This document shows, piece after piece, positions 17,054 to 26,146 of a DNA stretch of 64,000 nucleotides. The first letter of the stretch is position 1. Every line of letters starts with the position of its first letter. Source of the DNA: Bradyrhizobium sp. SZCCT0153. Lineage in GTDB: Bacteria > Pseudomonadota > Alphaproteobacteria > Rhizobiales > Xanthobacteraceae. The DNA lies in NCBI RefSeq assembly GCF_018129995.1, contig NZ_JAFCKS010000011.1, forward strand, positions 62,001 to 126,000, given 5' to 3'. Position numbers and translations under genes: made by a program. The notes under the pieces were generated by a model. That model saw nothing but the letters and a program-made list of their open reading frames with translations. It was not told where the DNA came from and searched no databases.

Positions 17054-18847
17054 TTAGCCGCCCTTGCCGTCGTCTTTCTTCTTGTCCGCCTGCGCGGCCG
17101 AAGAGTTCGAATCGTCGGTCATGCCGTTGGCGATCTTGGCCTCGATCTTCGGCAATTCTTCCGGCTCGGGCTTGAGATCGCGCGCATGCGCCCACTGGAA
17201 TTTGGCCTCCAGCGTACGGCCGACACGCCAATAGGCGTCGCCGAGGTGATCGTTGATGGTGGGATCCTCGGGCTTGAGGTCGATGGCACGCTCGAGATTC
17301 TTCACCGCCTCCTCGTAGTTGCCGATACGGTAATAAGCCCAGCCGAGCGAGTCGACGATGTAGCCGTCGTCAGGACGCTGCTCGACGGCACGCTTGATCA
17401 TCTTCATGCCGTCGTCGAGGTTCACGCCCTGGTCGATCCAGGAATAGCCGAGATAATTGAGGACGTGCGGCTGGTCGGGCTGCAGCTCGAGCGCCTTCTT
17501 CATGTCGGCTTCGGCCTTGCCCCATTCCTTGGAGCGCTCCTCGCAGATGCCGCGATAATAATACCAGACGCTGTTGGCCTTGTCGGCCCCGGCCGGCAGC
17601 ACGTCGATGCCACGCGAGTAGGTCGCGCCGCAGTCGCCGAACTTCTTGCGGCCGCGCTCGATGTTGCCGAGCGCCATGATGGCTTCGAGGTCCTTTGCGT
17701 CCTCCGTGGTGACGCTTTTGAGAATCTTGATCGCCTCCTCGGTGCGGTCGGCGGCATCCAGATCGATGGCGAGCTGGATCTGGGCGTTGCGCTTCAACGG
17801 TGAGGTCGCCGGCACCCTCTCATAGACCTTGATCGCCATCTGCGGCCGCTTCACCGATTCATAGAGATCGGCAAGCGAGAGCAGCGCCAGCGGATGGGTG
17901 GGCTGGAGGTAAAGCGAGAGTTGCAGATAGACCAGCGCCAGATCCTCGCCGCCGCGGCGGGTCAGCGTAGCGCCGATGCCGTAGAGCGCTTCCGCGGCGC
18001 CCGCCTGCGCGGAATCGACCAGCGGCGGCATCTTCTTGCCGGCCTTGGTGTCGCGCAGGCCTTCCACGATCAGCGGATGGCGGGCGAGCTTCTTGTCGAA
18101 GGCCTGGTAGACGGCGGTCGCGGCAGCGGAATCCTTGTTGCGCGAGAGCCAGCGGGCATAGGCCTCGGTGACGCGCAGCATGGAATCGTCGAGCTTGTAT
18201 GCCCGCTCGAAGCGGGTGCCGGCGTCCTTCTCCTTGCCGGAAAGCTCGAGGATCATGCCGGCGTGGAGATCCTTGAACAGCGGATACCATTCCGGACCGG
18301 CCAGCTTGTCGATGGTGGCGACACCGCCCTTGGCATCGCCGGCGCCATAGGCGGCCCAGCCCGACAGCAGCGTGGCGACGAGATCGGTAATCGGGCCGCG
18401 GATCGACTGGTTGATGTTGGTCTGCGCGGCCGCGTACTTCTTGAGCTTGAGATCGTGCACACCGACGACCAGACGCGCGACGCGGTTGGTCTTGTCGATG
18501 GTGAGGATGCGCTCGGCGAGCTTGACGGCTTCGTCGATGTCACCGTCCGCGACCGACGAGATGAAGGCGCGATCAAGCAGCTCGTTGTTCTTCGGATCGG
18601 TGCGCAGAGCGGAGCGGTAGAACGCGGCGGCCGAGGCCGCGTCGCGCTCGACGCTGGCGTGGCGGGCGGCGAGATAACTGCCGGAGGTCGTCAGCGACTT
18701 CAGATCGTTCCGGGTCGGAAACTGCGCCGCCGTGTCGGACGGATGATCCGGCGTCTGCGCCAGGACCGCGCCGGGGACCGTCGCGATCGCTGTGCCCATG
18801 AGGGCGATGGCGGCAACAGTCCAGCGGTTGAAACGATTTGAAAGCAT
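17054..18847 (-). CDS. Exported tetratricopeptide-repeat protein
   Basis: A 597-residue protein with a Sec-type signal peptide (hydrophobic residues about 10-26, cleavage likely after VLAQ) and many TPR units, the clearest in the C-terminal half (for example HVLNYLGYSWIDQGVNLDDG, YIVDSLGWAYYRIGNYEEAV, TINDHLGDAYWRVGRTLEAK). The last 25 residues are Lys/Asp-rich. It probably acts as a periplasmic or outer-membrane scaffold. It is transcribed ahead of ispE with a 30-base gap; the link to isoprenoid synthesis may be only positional. No enzyme domain is visible. Confidence 0.9.
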   Translation of the reverse strand: MLSNRFNRWTVAAIALMGTAIATVPGAVLAQTPDHPSDTAAQFPTRNDLKSLTTSGSYLAARHASVERDAASAAAFYRSALRTDPKNNELLDRAFISSVADGDIDEAVKLAERILTIDKTNRVARLVVGVHDLKLKKYAAAQTNINQSIRGPITDLVATLLSGWAAYGAGDAKGGVATIDKLAGPEWYPLFKDLHAGMILELSGKEKDAGTRFERAYKLDDSMLRVTEAYARWLSRNKDSAAATAVYQAFDKKLARHPLIVEGLRDTKAGKKMPPLVDSAQAGAAEALYGIGATLTRRGGEDLALVYLQLSLYLQPTHPLALLSLADLYESVKRPQMAIKVYERVPATSPLKRNAQIQLAIDLDAADRTEEAIKILKSVTTEDAKDLEAIMALGNIERGRKKFGDCGATYSRGIDVLPAGADKANSVWYYYRGICEERSKEWGKAEADMKKALELQPDQPHVLNYLGYSWIDQGVNLDDGMKMIKRAVEQRPDDGYIVDSLGWAYYRIGNYEEAVKNLERAIDLKPEDPTINDHLGDAYWRVGRTLEAKFQWAHARDLKPEPEELPKIEAKIANGMTDDSNSSAAQADKKKDDGKGG

Positions 18848-19199
18848 CAGGGCTCGCCTTGAGTTGGTGGTGCCTGGGTCTGCAGCAGAAGGCCGTCTCG
18901 CATGCGAACGCGGCCGGCGACATCGGGACCGGAACCGTCAGGGCCGGACAATGCCGCTTTTGGCGCTTCACCGCAAGGATTCGGACCGGGCGTTCCCCGC
19001 CGCACGCCCCAAATCGGCCAAGTGACCGGTCAAGTGCGCCCCAAGACGCTGCTAGTATGGCCTTATCGTGGCCACGGGCCGCACCCCCGGCCCGGTTCTC
19101 ACGCGAAAGTGCGTCACAATTCCTGGGTCACGCAATCTTGGTCACATTGGGTCTGGCTCGATCGGGCCTGCCTGATCGCGTTGGCCCGATTGCCCGGGC
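18848..19199. other. Intergenic stretch between the ETF-QO and TPR genes
   Basis: About 350 bases without a credible gene. It should contain the promoter of the TPR-ispE unit. It has a 10-bp palindrome TGACCGGTCA at 19023-19032 between two CAAGTG direct repeats, and an inverted repeat with 8-bp arms ATCGGGCC / GGCCCGAT at 19161-19168 and 19183-19190 just past the ETF-QO stop. The latter has no U-tract, so I do not call it a terminator. Confidence 0.45.
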
Positions 19200-20861
19200 T
19201 TACATCGCCTCGTAATTCGGGCCGCCACCGCCCTCCGGGGGAACCCAGGTGATGTTGCCGTTGGGGTCCTTCACGTCGCAGGTTTTGCAGTGGACGCAAT
19301 TCTGGGCGTTGATCTGGTAGCGCGGGCTCGCCCCCTCCTCGACCCACTCATAGACGCCGGCCGGACAATAGCGATTCGAGGGACCGGCGAACACGTCGTG
19401 CTCGGAGGTCTTCTGGAGGTTCATGTCCGTGACCTTGAGATGGACCGGCTGGTCTTCCTCATGATTGGTGTTGGACAGGAACACGGACGAGAGCTTGTCG
19501 AAGGAGATCTTGCCGTCGGGCTTCGGATAGGTCCTGGGCGCGTGGCTTTTGGCCGGATCGAGCGTGGCGCGATCGGGCTTCGCATGCGACTGGGTGCCGA
19601 ACAGCGAAGCGCCGAACAGCGTGTTGCACCACATGTCGAAGCCGCCGAGCGCGACGCCGAGCACGGTGCCGAACTTCGACCACAGCGGCTTGACGTTGCG
19701 GACCAGGAACAGATCCTTGCCGACGGAGGACGAGCGCCACGCGTTCTCGTATTCGACGATCTCGTCATTGGCGCGGTCGGCGGCGAGCGCCGCCGCGACA
19801 TGCTCGGCGGCGAGCATGCCGGTGCCCATCGCATTGTGCACGCCCTTGATGCGGGGCACGTTGACGAAGCCGGCCGCGCAGCCGATCAGCGCACCGCCGG
19901 GGAAGCTGAGCTTCGGCACCGACTGATAGCCGCCCTCGGTGATGGCGCGCGCGCCATAGGCGAGCCGCTTGGCGCCCTCGAAGGTGCCGCGGATCGAAGG
20001 GTGCGTCTTGAAGCGCTGGAACTCGTCGAACGGCGACAGATAAGGATCGTCGTAGTTCAGATGCACGACGAAGCCGACGGCGACGAGATTGTCGTCATAG
20101 TGATAGAGGAACGAGCCGCCGCCGGTCTTCAGGTCAAGCGGCCAGCCGAAGGAATGCTGGATCATACCCTTCTGGTGCTTGGCGGGATCGATCTGCCAGA
20201 CTTCCTTCAGGCCGATGCCGAACTTCGCCGGCTCGCTGTTGGAATCCAGCGCGAACTTGGCGATGAGCTGCTTGGTCAGGCTGCCGCGTGCGCCCTCCGC
20301 AAACAGCGTGTACTTGCCGAGCAATTCCATGCCACGGGTGAAAGAGTCCTTCGGCTTGCCGTCCCGGCCGATACCCATGTCGCCGGTGGCGATGCCCTTG
20401 ACCTTGCCCTCCTCGTCATAGAGCACCTCGGCCGCGGCAAAGCCCGGATAGATCTCGACGCCGAGCGCTTCCGCCTTTCGTCCCAGCCAGCGGCAGACAT
20501 TGCCGAGCGATCCGATATAGCAGTGATGGTTGTGCATCAGCGGCGGCATCATGAATTCCGGCAGCTTGATCGCGCCGCCCGCGGTCATCCAGTAGAAGCG
20601 ATCCTCCTTGACCTGCGTCTTCAGCGGGCAGTCGGAATCCTTGCGCCAGTCCGGAACGAGCTTGTCGAGACCGGCCGGATCGATCACGGCGCCGGAGAGA
20701 ATATGCGCGCCGACCTCGGAGCCCTTCTCCACCACGACGACGTTGAGATCGGCATTGAGCTGCTTCAGCCGGATCGCGGCCGACAGGCCCGACGGGCCGG
20801 CGCCGACGATGACGACGTCGAATTCCATGGATTCGCGCGGGGGAAGTTCTTCGGTGCTCAT
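19200..20861 (-). CDS. Electron transfer flavoprotein-ubiquinone oxidoreductase
   Basis: Membrane-associated FAD/4Fe-4S enzyme that passes electrons from ETF (fatty-acid and amino-acid oxidation) to ubiquinone. The 553-residue protein has the FAD dinucleotide loop DVVIVGAGPSGLSAAIRLKQ near residue 14 and, at the C-terminus, the ferredoxin-like cluster with Cys in NRYCPAGVYEW and QNCVHCKTCDVKDPNGN, then WVPPEGGGGPNY. This is full length for the family. It is a single gene, divergent from the uracil-DNA glycosylase. Confidence 0.96.
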   Translation of the reverse strand: MSTEELPPRESMEFDVVIVGAGPSGLSAAIRLKQLNADLNVVVVEKGSEVGAHILSGAVIDPAGLDKLVPDWRKDSDCPLKTQVKEDRFYWMTAGGAIKLPEFMMPPLMHNHHCYIGSLGNVCRWLGRKAEALGVEIYPGFAAAEVLYDEEGKVKGIATGDMGIGRDGKPKDSFTRGMELLGKYTLFAEGARGSLTKQLIAKFALDSNSEPAKFGIGLKEVWQIDPAKHQKGMIQHSFGWPLDLKTGGGSFLYHYDDNLVAVGFVVHLNYDDPYLSPFDEFQRFKTHPSIRGTFEGAKRLAYGARAITEGGYQSVPKLSFPGGALIGCAAGFVNVPRIKGVHNAMGTGMLAAEHVAAALAADRANDEIVEYENAWRSSSVGKDLFLVRNVKPLWSKFGTVLGVALGGFDMWCNTLFGASLFGTQSHAKPDRATLDPAKSHAPRTYPKPDGKISFDKLSSVFLSNTNHEEDQPVHLKVTDMNLQKTSEHDVFAGPSNRYCPAGVYEWVEEGASPRYQINAQNCVHCKTCDVKDPNGNITWVPPEGGGGPNYEAM

Positions 20862-20996
20862 CTGATCTCAGCCCTTGAGACGGTCCTTGGTCGATTGCGC
20901 CCTCTTGTTTCCGATTTTTCCGGGTAGGACAACCTCGGAAATGCATTTCACTGGGATGCAAGGCGGCCCAAGGTGATATAAAAGTCGGACTTTCCC

Positions 20997-21806
20997 ATGA
21001 TCCCAGAACCCGCCCCCACTGTCCGCGAGCTTCTTGCCTTCTATCTGGAGGCCGGCGTCGATTGCGCGCTCACGGAGGAACCGCTCGACCGCCTGGCGGA
21101 ATTGGATACCCCGCCTCCGGCTCAGCGCGCGGCACCGCCGGCCGAGGCACCGCGGCCGGTTGCGGCTCCGGCGGTGATGCGCGGCGAGGCCGCACCTGCG
21201 CCCGACGTCGCCATTGCGTCCGCACGCGAGGCTGCGCGCACGGCGCCGACGCTGGAGGCGCTGCGCGAGCTGATGCAAGGTTTTGAGGGCTGCGCGCTGA
21301 AGCACACCGCGACGCGGCTGGTATTCGCCGACGGCAATCCGCAGGCGCGCATCATGTTCGTCGGCGAAGCGCCGGGGCGCGACGAGGACATCGAGGGGCT
21401 TCCCTTCGTCGGACGCAGCGGCAAGCTGCTCGATTTGATGATAGGAGCCATAGGCCTCAACCGCACCACCGCCTATATCGCCAACGTCATTCCGTGGCGG
21501 CCGCCGGGCAACCGCACGCCGACACCGCAGGAAACGCAAATCTGCCTGCCCTTCATCCAGCGCCAGATCGAGCTGGTGAATCCCGACGTGCTGGTGACGC
21601 TCGGCAATCCCTCGACGCAGACGCTGCTCGGAACGCGCGAAGGCATCATGCGCACCCGCGGACGCTGGTTCGACTACGAGACGGGCGGGCGCACCATTCG
21701 CGCACTGCCGACGTTCCATCCCGCCTACCTGTTGCGCTCGCCTTCGTACAAGCGGCTGGCCTGGCAGGATCTGCGCGCGGTCGCGAAGGTGATGGCGGGC
21801 GCGTGA
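20997..21806 (+). CDS. Uracil-DNA glycosylase, family 4-like with altered Fe-S cysteines
   Basis: DNA repair glycosylase that removes uracil. The 269-residue protein has a Pro/Ala-rich N-terminal part (to about 85), motif A FVGEAPGRDEDIEGLPFVGRSG (121-142), the substrate block NVIPWRPPGNRTPTPQET (163-180), and motif B HPAYLLRSPSYKR (241-253). Family 4 enzymes hold a 4Fe-4S cluster with four Cys. Here only Cys99 and Cys183 remain: the first Cys position is Phe96, and the Cys before RPPGNR is Trp167. A Bradyrhizobium uracil-DNA glycosylase lacking the cluster has, as I recall, been described as a separate class; I did not verify identity. Start ATG at 20997. Confidence 0.9.
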   Translation: MIPEPAPTVRELLAFYLEAGVDCALTEEPLDRLAELDTPPPAQRAAPPAEAPRPVAAPAVMRGEAAPAPDVAIASAREAARTAPTLEALRELMQGFEGCALKHTATRLVFADGNPQARIMFVGEAPGRDEDIEGLPFVGRSGKLLDLMIGAIGLNRTTAYIANVIPWRPPGNRTPTPQETQICLPFIQRQIELVNPDVLVTLGNPSTQTLLGTREGIMRTRGRWFDYETGGRTIRALPTFHPAYLLRSPSYKRLAWQDLRAVAKVMAGA

Positions 21807-21858
21807 GGGGCAGTATGCCCTGTCCCCGTCATTGCGGGCGAGAGAGCACGCGAGCGGC

Positions 21859-23367
21859 TCAGGTCCCCTTCGGCCGCACGATGGCCCAGCCGATGCGCAG
21901 GAGCTGCTGGCGTCCGGTCACCAGCCATTCGAAGGCGCGGGGGACTTCCGGGACGATGCCGGGAAAGCGCGCGAGGATTTCGGGCGGCGGAGTACCGGCC
22001 GTGTCGGAGGCACGCCAGACCACGACGCCGCCGGTCTCGCTGAATTTGGCCTGATTCATCCACGGCGTGCGCGCGGGCTGGGCATCGATGAAGAGATGCG
22101 GTCGGCCGGAATGCAGCGCGATCAGGCTCGCAAGCTGGGTCTCGCCGGCGACCGCGCGCAGGCGATGGTTGGTGCGGCGGGCAAAGCTCTCGTCGAAGAA
22201 ATCCGAGATCGCGCGCGCCGGCATCGAGGTCGCGATCTCATTGGCGCCCGTCCAGGGCAGAAACAGCACGGCAAGCACGACGCCGATGGCGGGCGCGACG
22301 ACGGCGGCGGCCCACACCATCCGCAGCATGCGCGCGCGGCGCATCGCGATGAGATCGCCGGCCATTACGACCACGGCAAGTCCCGACATCACGAGCACGA
22401 CGCCGGCGCCGCCAACGACGGATTCGAGACCGAGCAGGCCGGAGATCAGGACCGCACCGAGCGCCGGCGCCAGAGCGAAGAAATAGACGAAGTTGCGCGC
22501 GAGCGGCTCGACCGGTGGGCGGTAGATGATCGGCGCCTCCTCACTCTTCGGAACGAACAGCCCGGTGTTGAGGAAAGTCAGCGCCGGGATCGCCGCGGCG
22601 CCGAGCGCGAGCCCGCCGAGCAGCCAGGCCGCGTGCAGCGCGCGGGCGTTCAGCTCGGCAATCTCGGGCAAGCTCGGCATCACGAGCGTCTCGGCGCGCA
22701 TCAGCCAGACCGCATAGGGCAGCGCCAGCACGGTGACGACGATCAGCGCGAACAGCGGATCGAGCGCGCGCAGGGTCCGCCGGCCGCCGGCGGTCGAGAG
22801 CGCGAAGACGGCGACCAGCAGCAGGAGGAAGATCGCGGCCGGCGTCGTCAGCAGCAACAGGCCCGCCTCGATCGACCAGGCGAACCACGCGTTGCCGCGG
22901 CGCTGGCCGATGATCTGCCAGGAATGCAGCAGCAGCAGCGCCCAGAGCGGCCGCGCCAGCACCAGGGGGCCGAAGTCGAGCGCGGGCGAGGAGAAGGCCA
23001 GCACCGTCATGGTCAGCAGCACGGCGAGCACCGCCTGCTGCGAACCGACCACGGCGCGGGAGAGATGATAGAGCGTGACGAAGGTCGCGATCTCGCAGAG
23101 CTCGGCCAGGACATAGACGCCGAACATATGGCCACCGGCGGCGCGATAGGCGATGTCGGCGAGCCAGACCGGCAAGGGCGGGCCCAGATCAGTACCGACC
23201 TGGTATTCCCGGCCGAACGCCAGCAGCGTCGCAAGGGTGCCGGGCGGGCTGCGGTAGAACACCAGCGCCACGAACAGCCACATCGCGGCCTGGAGCAGCA
23301 CGGCGATCCACACGATCAGCCGCGGCCGGGCGCGAATGAGCTCGATGACCAGGGAGGTAAACCGCAT
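21859..23367 (-). CDS. Polytopic membrane protein, GT39/ArnT-like glycosyltransferase
   Basis: A 502-residue protein with about ten hydrophobic segments. The first periplasmic loop (REYQVGTDLGPPLPVWLADIAYRAAGGHMFGVYVLAELCEI) resembles the loop of the PMT/ArnT/GT39 superfamily that moves sugars from polyprenyl phosphates, and the C-terminal ~110 residues form a soluble periplasmic domain. Acceptor and donor are unknown. The ATG at 23367 (MRFTSLVIEL) has AGG upstream; a TTG at 23391 is an alternative. It ends 52 bases from the uracil-DNA glycosylase (convergent). Confidence 0.75.
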   Translation of the reverse strand: MRFTSLVIELIRARPRLIVWIAVLLQAAMWLFVALVFYRSPPGTLATLLAFGREYQVGTDLGPPLPVWLADIAYRAAGGHMFGVYVLAELCEIATFVTLYHLSRAVVGSQQAVLAVLLTMTVLAFSSPALDFGPLVLARPLWALLLLHSWQIIGQRRGNAWFAWSIEAGLLLLTTPAAIFLLLLVAVFALSTAGGRRTLRALDPLFALIVVTVLALPYAVWLMRAETLVMPSLPEIAELNARALHAAWLLGGLALGAAAIPALTFLNTGLFVPKSEEAPIIYRPPVEPLARNFVYFFALAPALGAVLISGLLGLESVVGGAGVVLVMSGLAVVVMAGDLIAMRRARMLRMVWAAAVVAPAIGVVLAVLFLPWTGANEIATSMPARAISDFFDESFARRTNHRLRAVAGETQLASLIALHSGRPHLFIDAQPARTPWMNQAKFSETGGVVVWRASDTAGTPPPEILARFPGIVPEVPRAFEWLVTGRQQLLRIGWAIVRPKGT

Positions 23368-23465
23368 GCATTGCCTGAAAGATGCAGCCAACCCGTCCAG
23401 CCGGCTCTATTCGCTCATGTCTGTTTTGATAAAGGGCGCTGCGCGTCGTGGCAACCGCGTCTCGT

Positions 23466-24215
23466 CTAGAGATTCGCCGGCAGGTCGGCTTCCACGCTCG
23501 TCTCCACCTGCACCTCGACTTCGGTGACGGTGAACAGGTCCTGCACGGGCTCGACCGTCCAGGGCATATGCTTGGCACGCGCCGCCGCGACCGGGGCAAA
23601 GAAGCTGCGGTGGTGGACGGTGGGACCGAGGCGGTCGAGCGCGTCCAGGTGCTCGGGAACGGCGTAGCCCTTGTGCTGCTCGAAACCGTAGCCGGGGCAG
23701 TCCTGCGCCAGGGCGCACATCAGGCGGTCCCGCGTCACCTTGGCGATAATCGAGGCCGCTGCGATCGACAGCACGATGCCGTCGCCGCCGATCACGGCCT
23801 CACAGTCGCAGGAGGTGTCGAGCCGGTCGCGGCCGTCGACGAAGACGTGACGAGGCGGTTCGGGCAGCGCTCCCACGGCACGCTTCAGAGCCCACAGCGA
23901 GGCGCGCAGAATGTTGTCGCGATCGATCCGCGAGCGCGAGGCGACGGCGACCGAGACCTGCGCGGTGGCGCAGATCTTGTCGAACAGCCTTTCGCGCTGC
24001 TCCGCCGTCAGCCGCTTGGAATCGTCGATGCCGCGCGGGATGCGGTCGGGGTCGAGAATTACCGCGGCCGCCACCACGGGACCGGCGAGCGGCCCGCGGC
24101 CGGCCTCGTCGCAGCCGGCGACCGGCCAGACGCCGCGCTTGATCAGCGCCCGCTCGCGGCGGAAGCTTGGCGCGGCCTTCTTGACTGGCTTGTTGGCGGA
24201 CTTGTCCCGAATCAT
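23466..24215 (-). CDS. rnhB: Ribonuclease HII
   Basis: Removes ribonucleotides from DNA-RNA hybrids. The 249-residue protein carries the catalytic Asp36-Glu37 in VAGCDEAGRGPLAGPVVAAAV, further on SIAAASIIAKVTRDRLM and the conserved YGFEQHKGY. The N-terminus has a short basic extension (MIRDKSANKPVKKAAPSFRRER). The ATG at 24215 is preferred over in-frame upstream codons because those add only basic filler. The C-terminal ~25 residues (EVEVQVETSVEADLP) are an acidic addition. Confidence 0.95.
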   Translation of the reverse strand: MIRDKSANKPVKKAAPSFRRERALIKRGVWPVAGCDEAGRGPLAGPVVAAAVILDPDRIPRGIDDSKRLTAEQRERLFDKICATAQVSVAVASRSRIDRDNILRASLWALKRAVGALPEPPRHVFVDGRDRLDTSCDCEAVIGGDGIVLSIAAASIIAKVTRDRLMCALAQDCPGYGFEQHKGYAVPEHLDALDRLGPTVHHRSFFAPVAAARAKHMPWTVEPVQDLFTVTEVEVQVETSVEADLPANL

Positions 24216-24292
24216 GGCCGGGATCGTGCGCAAGCGACATGGCCTGCGCAACCGGGAACCTCGGACAATTCCCGTTATTCAGATCAGCCGCC

Positions 24293-24748
24293 CTACTCGG
24301 CCAGATGCACCCGCCGGTCCTCGCCGACCTCGATGCCGGGCGCGACCACGACCTCCCAGGGATGGCCGTCGGGATCGGCAAAATAGCCGGAATAGCCGCC
24401 ATAGTCGGTCTCATGTGCGGCCTTCAGCAGCACCGCTCCCTTGTCGACGGCGAAGGCCAGCACGCTGTCCACCTCGTCGCGCGCGCGACAGTTCCAGGCG
24501 AGCGTGATGCCTCGGAAGGTCGATGGCCTCGGCTGGTCCGGCAATTCGGCATCGGCCGCGAGCTCGCACCACGGAAACAGCGCGAGCACGGGGCCACCGG
24601 TATCGTAGAACGCAACGGCATCGCCAGTTGCCTTCAGTCGGCGCGAGAAGCCGAGCGCATCGTAAAAGGAGATGCTGGCGCGGATGTCGCCGACGCCGAG
24701 CGTGATGACGGTGAGCCGCGGCACCGGGGCCGGAAGTTTTTGACTCAC
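24293..24748 (-). CDS. VOC/glyoxalase-like protein
   Basis: A 151-residue vicinal-oxygen-chelate protein: two beta-alpha-beta units with ITLGVGDIRASISFYDALGF and, in the second half, GYSGYFADPDGHPWEVVVAP, the usual metal-binding glutamate block at the end. Start is a GTG at 24748 behind a strong GGAGG. VOC proteins include lyases, dioxygenases and resistance proteins; nothing here decides the substrate. It sits 25 bases before the radical SAM stop region with rnhB downstream, all on the minus strand. Confidence 0.88.
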   Translation of the reverse strand: MSQKLPAPVPRLTVITLGVGDIRASISFYDALGFSRRLKATGDAVAFYDTGGPVLALFPWCELAADAELPDQPRPSTFRGITLAWNCRARDEVDSVLAFAVDKGAVLLKAAHETDYGGYSGYFADPDGHPWEVVVAPGIEVGEDRRVHLAE

Positions 24749-24772
24749 GCTGAGCCTCCGTCCACTTCCCGC

Positions 24773-25936
24773 TCAGAACAGGCTGAGCTGATCGCCGTTC
24801 CGCTGCGGCTTGGCAAAATGGTCCGTCGTCAGCCTAGAGCGCCGCTTGTTGAGACCTAGCCTGTCGCAGGCGATCTCGAAGCGGCGGCCGATGGTCCAGG
24901 CCATCGGTCCGGTGCCCTTCATCCGCTCGCCCCATTTCGCATCGTAGTCGCGGCCGCCGCGCATATCGCGGATCAGGGTGAAGACGTGGCGGTAGCGGTC
25001 CGGATAGTTGGCCATCAGCCATTCGCGGAAGAGGTCGCGCACCTCCAGCGGCAGCCGCAGCAGCACGTAGGAAGCTTCCTTGACGCCGGCATGGGCGGCG
25101 GCATCCAGGATGCGCTCGATCTCGGAGTCGTTCAGCGCGGGGATCACGGGCGCGACCATCACCGTTGTCGGGATGCCGGCCTCGGAGAGTTGCTTCAGCG
25201 CCTCCAGCCGCTTCGGCGGCGTCGACGCCCGCGGCTCCATGGTGCGCGCCAGCTTCGGATCGAGCGAGGTGACGGAGATCCCGACCTTGGCGAGGTTGCG
25301 CCTGGCCATGCGCGCGAGAATATCGATGTCGCGCACGACCAGCGCCGACTTGGTGACGATGCCGACGGGATGGCCGGCGCGCTCCAGCACCTCGAGAATG
25401 CTGCGCATGATTTTGCGCTCGCGCTCGATCGGCTGATAGGGATCGGTGTTGGTGCCGATCGCGATCATCCGCGGCTCGTAGCCGGGCGCCGCAAGCTCCT
25501 TCTCGAGCAGCGAAGGCGCCTCGGGCTTCACGAACAGCTTCGACTCGAAGTCGAGCCCCGGGGACAGGCCGAGATAGGCATGGGTCGGCCGCGCGAAGCA
25601 ATAGACGCAGCCGTGCTCGCAGCCGCGATAGGGATTGATCGAGCGGTCGAAGCCGATGTCGGGGGATTCGTTGCGGGTGATCACCTTGCGCGAGGTGTCG
25701 ACGCCGACAATGGTCTTGAACGGCGGCAGCTCTTCCAGGCTCTGCCAGCCGTCGTCGAAGGCGACGCGGGCCTCGGCCTCATAGCGGCCGCTGGCGTTGG
25801 ACTGCGCGCCCCGCCCTCGCCTGCGCTGCTTGTCGATGGCAACAGCGAGCTCGGGAAAATCGGAAAGCGCACCCGCCGGCTCGGAGGGCGCCGTGACCGG
25901 CGGGTGCTTGAGAGCATGAGAGGATGCTGGACTCAT
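24773..25936 (-). CDS. PA0069 family radical SAM protein (SplB-related) with C-terminal QLSLF
   Basis: A 387-residue radical SAM protein of the PA0069/COG1533 type, distantly related to spore photoproduct lyase. The 4Fe-4S ligands are Cys106, Cys110 and Cys113 in RGCEHGCVYCFARP; then IAIGTNTDPYQPIER and GISVTSLDP, both typical. The last five residues are QLSLF, identical to the consensus motif by which repair proteins bind the DNA polymerase sliding clamp. The upstream region carries an alphaproteobacterial SOS box overlapping a promoter. Together these point to a DNA damage role; the chemistry is unknown. Start ATG at 25936, probably on a nearly leaderless mRNA. Confidence 0.92.
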   Translation of the reverse strand: MSPASSHALKHPPVTAPSEPAGALSDFPELAVAIDKQRRRGRGAQSNASGRYEAEARVAFDDGWQSLEELPPFKTIVGVDTSRKVITRNESPDIGFDRSINPYRGCEHGCVYCFARPTHAYLGLSPGLDFESKLFVKPEAPSLLEKELAAPGYEPRMIAIGTNTDPYQPIERERKIMRSILEVLERAGHPVGIVTKSALVVRDIDILARMARRNLAKVGISVTSLDPKLARTMEPRASTPPKRLEALKQLSEAGIPTTVMVAPVIPALNDSEIERILDAAAHAGVKEASYVLLRLPLEVRDLFREWLMANYPDRYRHVFTLIRDMRGGRDYDAKWGERMKGTGPMAWTIGRRFEIACDRLGLNKRRSRLTTDHFAKPQRNGDQLSLF

Positions 25937-25942
25937 GAAGCC

Positions 25943-25974
25943 AAGATAGCACGCCGAAGGAACAAATCAAGAAC
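25943..25974 (-). promoter_or_regulatory. SOS (LexA) box and promoter of the PA0069 radical SAM gene
   Basis: On the minus strand GTTC-TTGATTT-GTTC (plus 25960-25974) matches the alphaproteobacterial LexA box GTTC-N7-GTTC exactly. It overlaps a likely -35 TTGATT (25965-25970); 16 bases on is -10 TATCTT (25943-25948), and the ATG follows six bases later. LexA binding here would block RNA polymerase. Confidence 0.75.
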
Positions 25975-26146
25975 GTAAACAAAAAACTGCAAAACAACCC
26001 CATGCACAGTAGCCGCCTAAATTTGCGGCGGGCGTCCTTGACCTCACGCAACACGCCCGTCGTGTCGATTTCGTTTGATGCAGGCCAGGGATCAATCGCC
26101 GCAGATCAATGTTGGTGACAATCGCTGGGTGAAGGTCGGCAAGAAC

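Noticed and set aside
19161..19190. Terminator after the ETF-QO gene
   Set aside because: The 8-bp stem has a 14-base loop and no U-tract on either strand; left as an inverted repeat only.
21832..23469. 545-codon plus-strand open frame opposite the membrane glycosyltransferase-like gene
   Set aside because: Very Arg/Gln/His/Asp-rich, as expected for the antisense of a hydrophobic protein; the minus strand gives a credible membrane protein.
26075..26100. TTGAT...ATCAA near 26075-26095 as an FNR/FixK box for the phosphoketolase
   Set aside because: The half-sites are about 11 bases apart, whereas the FNR/FixK box has four bases between TTGAT and ATCAA.
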